This document shows, one piece after another, positions 62,065-64,000 of a stretch of 64,000 bases of DNA. The notes beneath the pieces were generated by a model. It saw only the letters and a list, made by a program, of their open reading frames with translations, did no database searches and had not been told where the DNA came from. The stretch covers positions 1-64,000 of the forward strand of contig JAPKYA010000105.1 of NCBI GenBank assembly GCA_026394565.1, in the 5' to 3' direction. This stretch comes from Methanothrix sp. Its GTDB lineage: Archaea > Halobacteriota > Methanosarcinia > Methanotrichales > Methanotrichaceae. Made by a program: the position numbers and the translations under genes. The stretch's first letter is position 1. Each line of letters starts with the position of its first letter.

Positions 62065-62346
62065 ATGCCATATACTGCGATCTTTCTGCCAAAGGCTGAA
62101 AAATATCTGGTTAAGCTGGATCAGGACACCTACGAGCAGATAGAAGAGCATGTAGAGGAACTGAAGAAGAATCCCTATCAGCGCCGCCCACTTGCCGATA
62201 TCAAGAAGCTTGGTGGTTTCAAATCGCCCGCAATGTATCGAATGAGGATCGGGCGGCAACGGTTGGAATACTTCGTTGATGAATCCGAGAAAGCGATATA
62301 CATCACCAAGGCCTTTCCTCGATCTGGAGATTCGGATTACCGATGA
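62065..62346 (+). CDS. RelE/ParE-family toxin
   Basis: From ATG 62065 the 93-residue product reads PYTAIFLPKAEKYLVKLDQD, NPYQRRPLADIKKLGG, YRMRIGRQRLEYFVDE and ends SGDSDYR. It is a paralogue of the toxin at 19847-20119, with the same toxin-first gene order. The four-base overlap with the following antitoxin (ATGA at 62343) implies coupling. Confidence 0.85.
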   Translation: MPYTAIFLPKAEKYLVKLDQDTYEQIEEHVEELKKNPYQRRPLADIKKLGGFKSPAMYRMRIGRQRLEYFVDESEKAIYITKAFPRSGDSDYR

Positions 62347-62537
62347 AGGTATATATCAAAAACAACTTAAACATGCCAGGTGGTTATGAGATGGCAGCCG
62401 TCGTAAAAGCAAAAGAAGAGAAGATAGATTACAGCGAGGCGGCATACGTTGATTCCCAATATGAGTATTTGCAGAAGCATAAATCTGAGGGAATCACATT
62501 AGAAGAATTACTGCGCAGGCGTGCTAGCCAACGATAA
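62343..62537 (+). CDS. Antitoxin-like protein (64 aa)
   Basis: The product starts MKVYIKNNLNMPGGYEMAAV and ends GITLEELLRRRASQR; an internal ATG at MAAVVKAKEEKIDY is a possible start. The C-terminal LEELLRRR pattern parallels the LEEYAKRRG ending of the antitoxin at 19639-19812. It pairs with the RelE-type toxin directly upstream. Confidence 0.75.
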   Translation: MKVYIKNNLNMPGGYEMAAVVKAKEEKIDYSEAAYVDSQYEYLQKHKSEGITLEELLRRRASQR

Positions 62538-62829
62538 ACCAAACTCTATTTTATAAGGCCAAGAAAGTTATTTCCGCAGTGTCCCATGATCATGATATAC
62601 ACTGCATAGTGAGTTGGCCCACATGCGCGTCTAGTGGGAAGGCCTGACCGAGTCCTCCTATCAGAAGATGGTTCCCGATATCCTCCGGCCTCCCCAGGCG
62701 TGCGGGCGTCCCGGCCCACCCCGGCTCAATTTGGATTTCGGCCAGAAACACCTCTATCTCTTGCACAATGATCTCTGCTGACAGGTTGTCGATAGCCGGC
62801 CACTTGCCGCAGGTGCAAAGTAAAACACA
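62538..62829. other. Intergenic region with a short repeat fragment E
   Basis: Apart from a short fragment of the GC-rich repeat (core CTCCGGCCTCCCCAGGCGTG then CGGGCGTCCC, about 62687-62720), these 292 bases show no gene or clear signal. Confidence 0.6.
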
Positions 62830-63345
62830 TCAGAAATCCCGTTCAGCCACTGCAGACGCGGGCTTGAAAATATTTGAAGAGACCGCGAATGTGAAATTGC
62901 CGGACCGACTGCCTCCATCTGCCTGATAGACGGTATATTCCCCTGCACCCAGAGTGGATAAAGACAGATTGAGCTTGTATAAATTCGGCACTCCAAGAGG
63001 CACCAGCGTCAAATTCATTTTATCTCCAAATATTGAGCCGTTGGCTGTGGCTTTCTCTGTTTGATTTCTCGTTATTATCATTCCCTGACCACTGATTGCG
63101 CCATCGTTATCAACCAGTTGCAGCTTTATCTTCTCCGGGGGTTCGCCAATAAGATCGATGGACCAGGCCCCGGTTACATTCACATTATCCATCGAATTAT
63201 CCGCATCAATTTCTTTTTGAGATGCATCTGAAAAATCTTCGAGAAATTCGAGACCCTCATCCTCCATAATCGTGGAGGCAAGAGCATCTGCCTGTAATGG
63301 GAAACAGGCAATAACCGCTATGCATTGTAATAACTTGTAGATCAT
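62830..63345 (-). CDS. Hypothetical exported protein, 171 aa
   Basis: From ATG 63345 a signal peptide (IYKLLQCIAVIACFPLQADA) precedes a beta-rich domain with VTGAWSIDLIGEPPEKIKLQ, ISGQGMIITRNQTEKATANG and LSLSTLGAGEYTVYQADGG. Repeated strands and Gly turns suggest a lipocalin-like or small beta-barrel exported domain. No family is recognised. It lies between two repeat fragments. Confidence 0.7.
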   Translation of the reverse strand: MIYKLLQCIAVIACFPLQADALASTIMEDEGLEFLEDFSDASQKEIDADNSMDNVNVTGAWSIDLIGEPPEKIKLQLVDNDGAISGQGMIITRNQTEKATANGSIFGDKMNLTLVPLGVPNLYKLNLSLSTLGAGEYTVYQADGGSRSGNFTFAVSSNIFKPASAVAERDF

Positions 63346-63534
63346 ATCGACCGCTCCAAACCGGTTAAAGACCAGCTTTAATCTCATCAAAAGCCAATCG
63401 TGGTCTTCTATTATTACTATATGACGATTTCGGTTTAGCCAAATGTCGATATAGGTCGTGCGGCCCGGATATTGAAGAAGTGAAATAGAGAATGAAAAGT
63501 GATTTCAGTGGTTCCGTTGCATCGCAGGTTGTGC

Positions 63535-63722
63535 TGGCCACGATGCCGCCCGCGATCCCGCTCGACCGCATCGCAGCCGTCCAACCGGGCCTCCGGCTCC
63601 CCTGGCGTGCGGGCGTCCCGGCCATCCTGCTCGATCGGATTCCTGCCGACTGCGTCGCCAAGCTGCATCCCTGCCGTCCCCCGGAGCTCAGGCCAGCGAG
63701 CATGCTCAGCCACCGAGCGGGC
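63535..63722 (+). repeat. GC-rich repeat block F (one unit)
   Basis: GATCCCGCTCGACCGCATCG, the core CGGGCCTCCGGCTCCCCTGG near 63586-63622, GGATTCCTGCCGACTG and CGCCAAGCTGCATCCCTGCC match a full unit. It is the ninth core in the window. Confidence 0.85.
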
Positions 63723-63790
63723 TCTTTCTACCGTGTCCCTATGCGCCTGGGATCTGGCCGGATCCGGTCTATGGCCTATAGCGCAAAAGT

Positions 63791-63797
63791 TTTATAT
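63791..63797 (+). promoter_or_regulatory. TATA box upstream of the predicted structured RNA
   Basis: TTTATATC is an archaeal-type TATA sequence about 37 bases before the structure at 63831. Initiation would fall near 63818-63822, about ten bases before the 5' stem. The flanks are AT-rich. Confidence 0.4.
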
Positions 63798-63830
63798 CTT
63801 ACATGCGTTGTGTAGCGCTTGAAATAACTC

Positions 63831-63882
63831 GCGGAGAGTGAACCAAAAGGTCTTTGGCATCCGTAAGATGCTCGCTCTCCGC
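63831..63882 (+). ncRNA. Predicted compact three-way-junction RNA
   Basis: GCGGAGAGTGA (63831-63841) pairs over 11 positions with TCGCTCTCCGC (63872-63882), with one G-T pair. Two hairpins fill the inside with almost no unpaired bases: CCAAA/TTTGG (63843-63847, 63853-63857) and CATC/GATG (63858-63861, 63867-63870). A TATA box lies upstream. No open frame covers it. An RNA product is inferred, not shown. Confidence 0.5.
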
Positions 63883-63892
63883 TAAAAAAATA

Positions 63893-64000
63893 CTAAATTT
63901 TAGCTGAGTGCATTGTTAGAGAAATATAACCTAATGAAGCATCCTTGAGCTTTGTTGCGCAGCTATCATCAAAGCTTGCGATGTATATCTCCTTTCCCAT
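63893..64000 (-). CDS. Possible C-terminal end of a gene extending past the window
   Basis: The minus strand is open from the window end to a TAG at 63893 (GKEIYIASFDDSCATKLKDA and on). The ATG at 64000 may be internal. With 35 residues visible, no family can be named. Confidence 0.3.
   Translation of the reverse strand: MGKEIYIASFDDSCATKLKDASLGYISLTMHSAKI

Noticed and set aside
59372..63722. Integron-like cassette array (repeats between toxin-antitoxin genes)
   Set aside because: No integrase gene and no attC-type core sites (GTTRRRY/RYYYAAC) are visible; repeat units are also tandem without cassettes.

Overview
The window is archaeal and fits a methanogen of the Methanosarcinales, most likely a Methanothrix (Methanosaeta)-like organism. 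The evidence is the archaeal gene set (ribosomal protein L21e, RNA polymerase subunit F, aIF5A, Pus10 and TrmY, a Cdc48-type AAA ATPase, DUF655), the YcaO-TfuA pair that thioamidates methyl-coenzyme M reductase in methanogens, and a family of exported TPR proteins. The genus is an inference from gene content.

Layout. 1-3.3 kb: end of a hybrid histidine kinase, a frameshifted serB, a small basic protein, a transposase scrap and surE. 3.4-20.4 kb: a CRISPR-Cas locus. It holds a Csb2-like (Cas6-type) protein lacking its N-terminal half, a complete cmr1-cas10-cmr3-cmr4-cmr5-cmr6 type III-B set, a Card1/Can2-like CARF nuclease, a Csx3/Crn3 ring nuclease, a ribbon-helix-helix protein, a one-helix membrane protein with a CARF/SAVED-like domain, a Cas4-Cas1 fusion, cas2, a leader, and an array of 38 repeats and 37 spacers. 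Downstream lies a trail of two orphan repeats with a membrane ORF and a RelE-type toxin-antitoxin module between them. 20.4-31.8 kb: a winged-helix regulator, a family A DNA polymerase, hisB-hisA, a GH13 enzyme, nadA, tfuA-ycaO, a thioesterase, an aminotransferase and aIF5A. 31.8-37.8 kb: a damaged stretch with a truncated agmatinase, an IS3 remnant, a full hybrid histidine kinase (inverted near-copy of the one at the window start), a deleted aldehyde dehydrogenase and an acylphosphatase with a coiled-coil tail. 38-45.3 kb: conserved translation and RNA-modification genes with a tnpB element inserted beside pus10. 45.3-51.1 kb: four TPR reading frames. 51.3-57.7 kb: tRNA-Val, a MgtC-like membrane protein, cyclophilin, PRC-barrel protein, Cdc48 and adenine deaminase. 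57.9-64 kb: an accessory island of toxin-antitoxin modules between nine cores of a GC-rich repeat, plus two predicted three-way-junction structures.

How the parts work together. The interference genes from cmr1 to csx3 are packed with start-stop overlaps or gaps of at most 13 nt. Cas10 keeps its GGDD motif, so it should make cyclic oligoadenylate when a target RNA is bound. Card1 and probably the membrane CARF/SAVED-like protein would respond to that signal, and Csx3 would remove it. Csb2-like and Cas4-Cas1 resemble type I-G components, so the locus looks composite: type I-G-like adaptation and crRNA processing serving a type III-B effector. The two inverted kinase copies flank the whole CRISPR region and could support its inversion.

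Several genes look broken: serB (exact 14-bp tandem duplication), speB, the aldehyde dehydrogenase, one TPR-LTD gene and a toxin. All functional statements come from reading motifs; no database search was possible.
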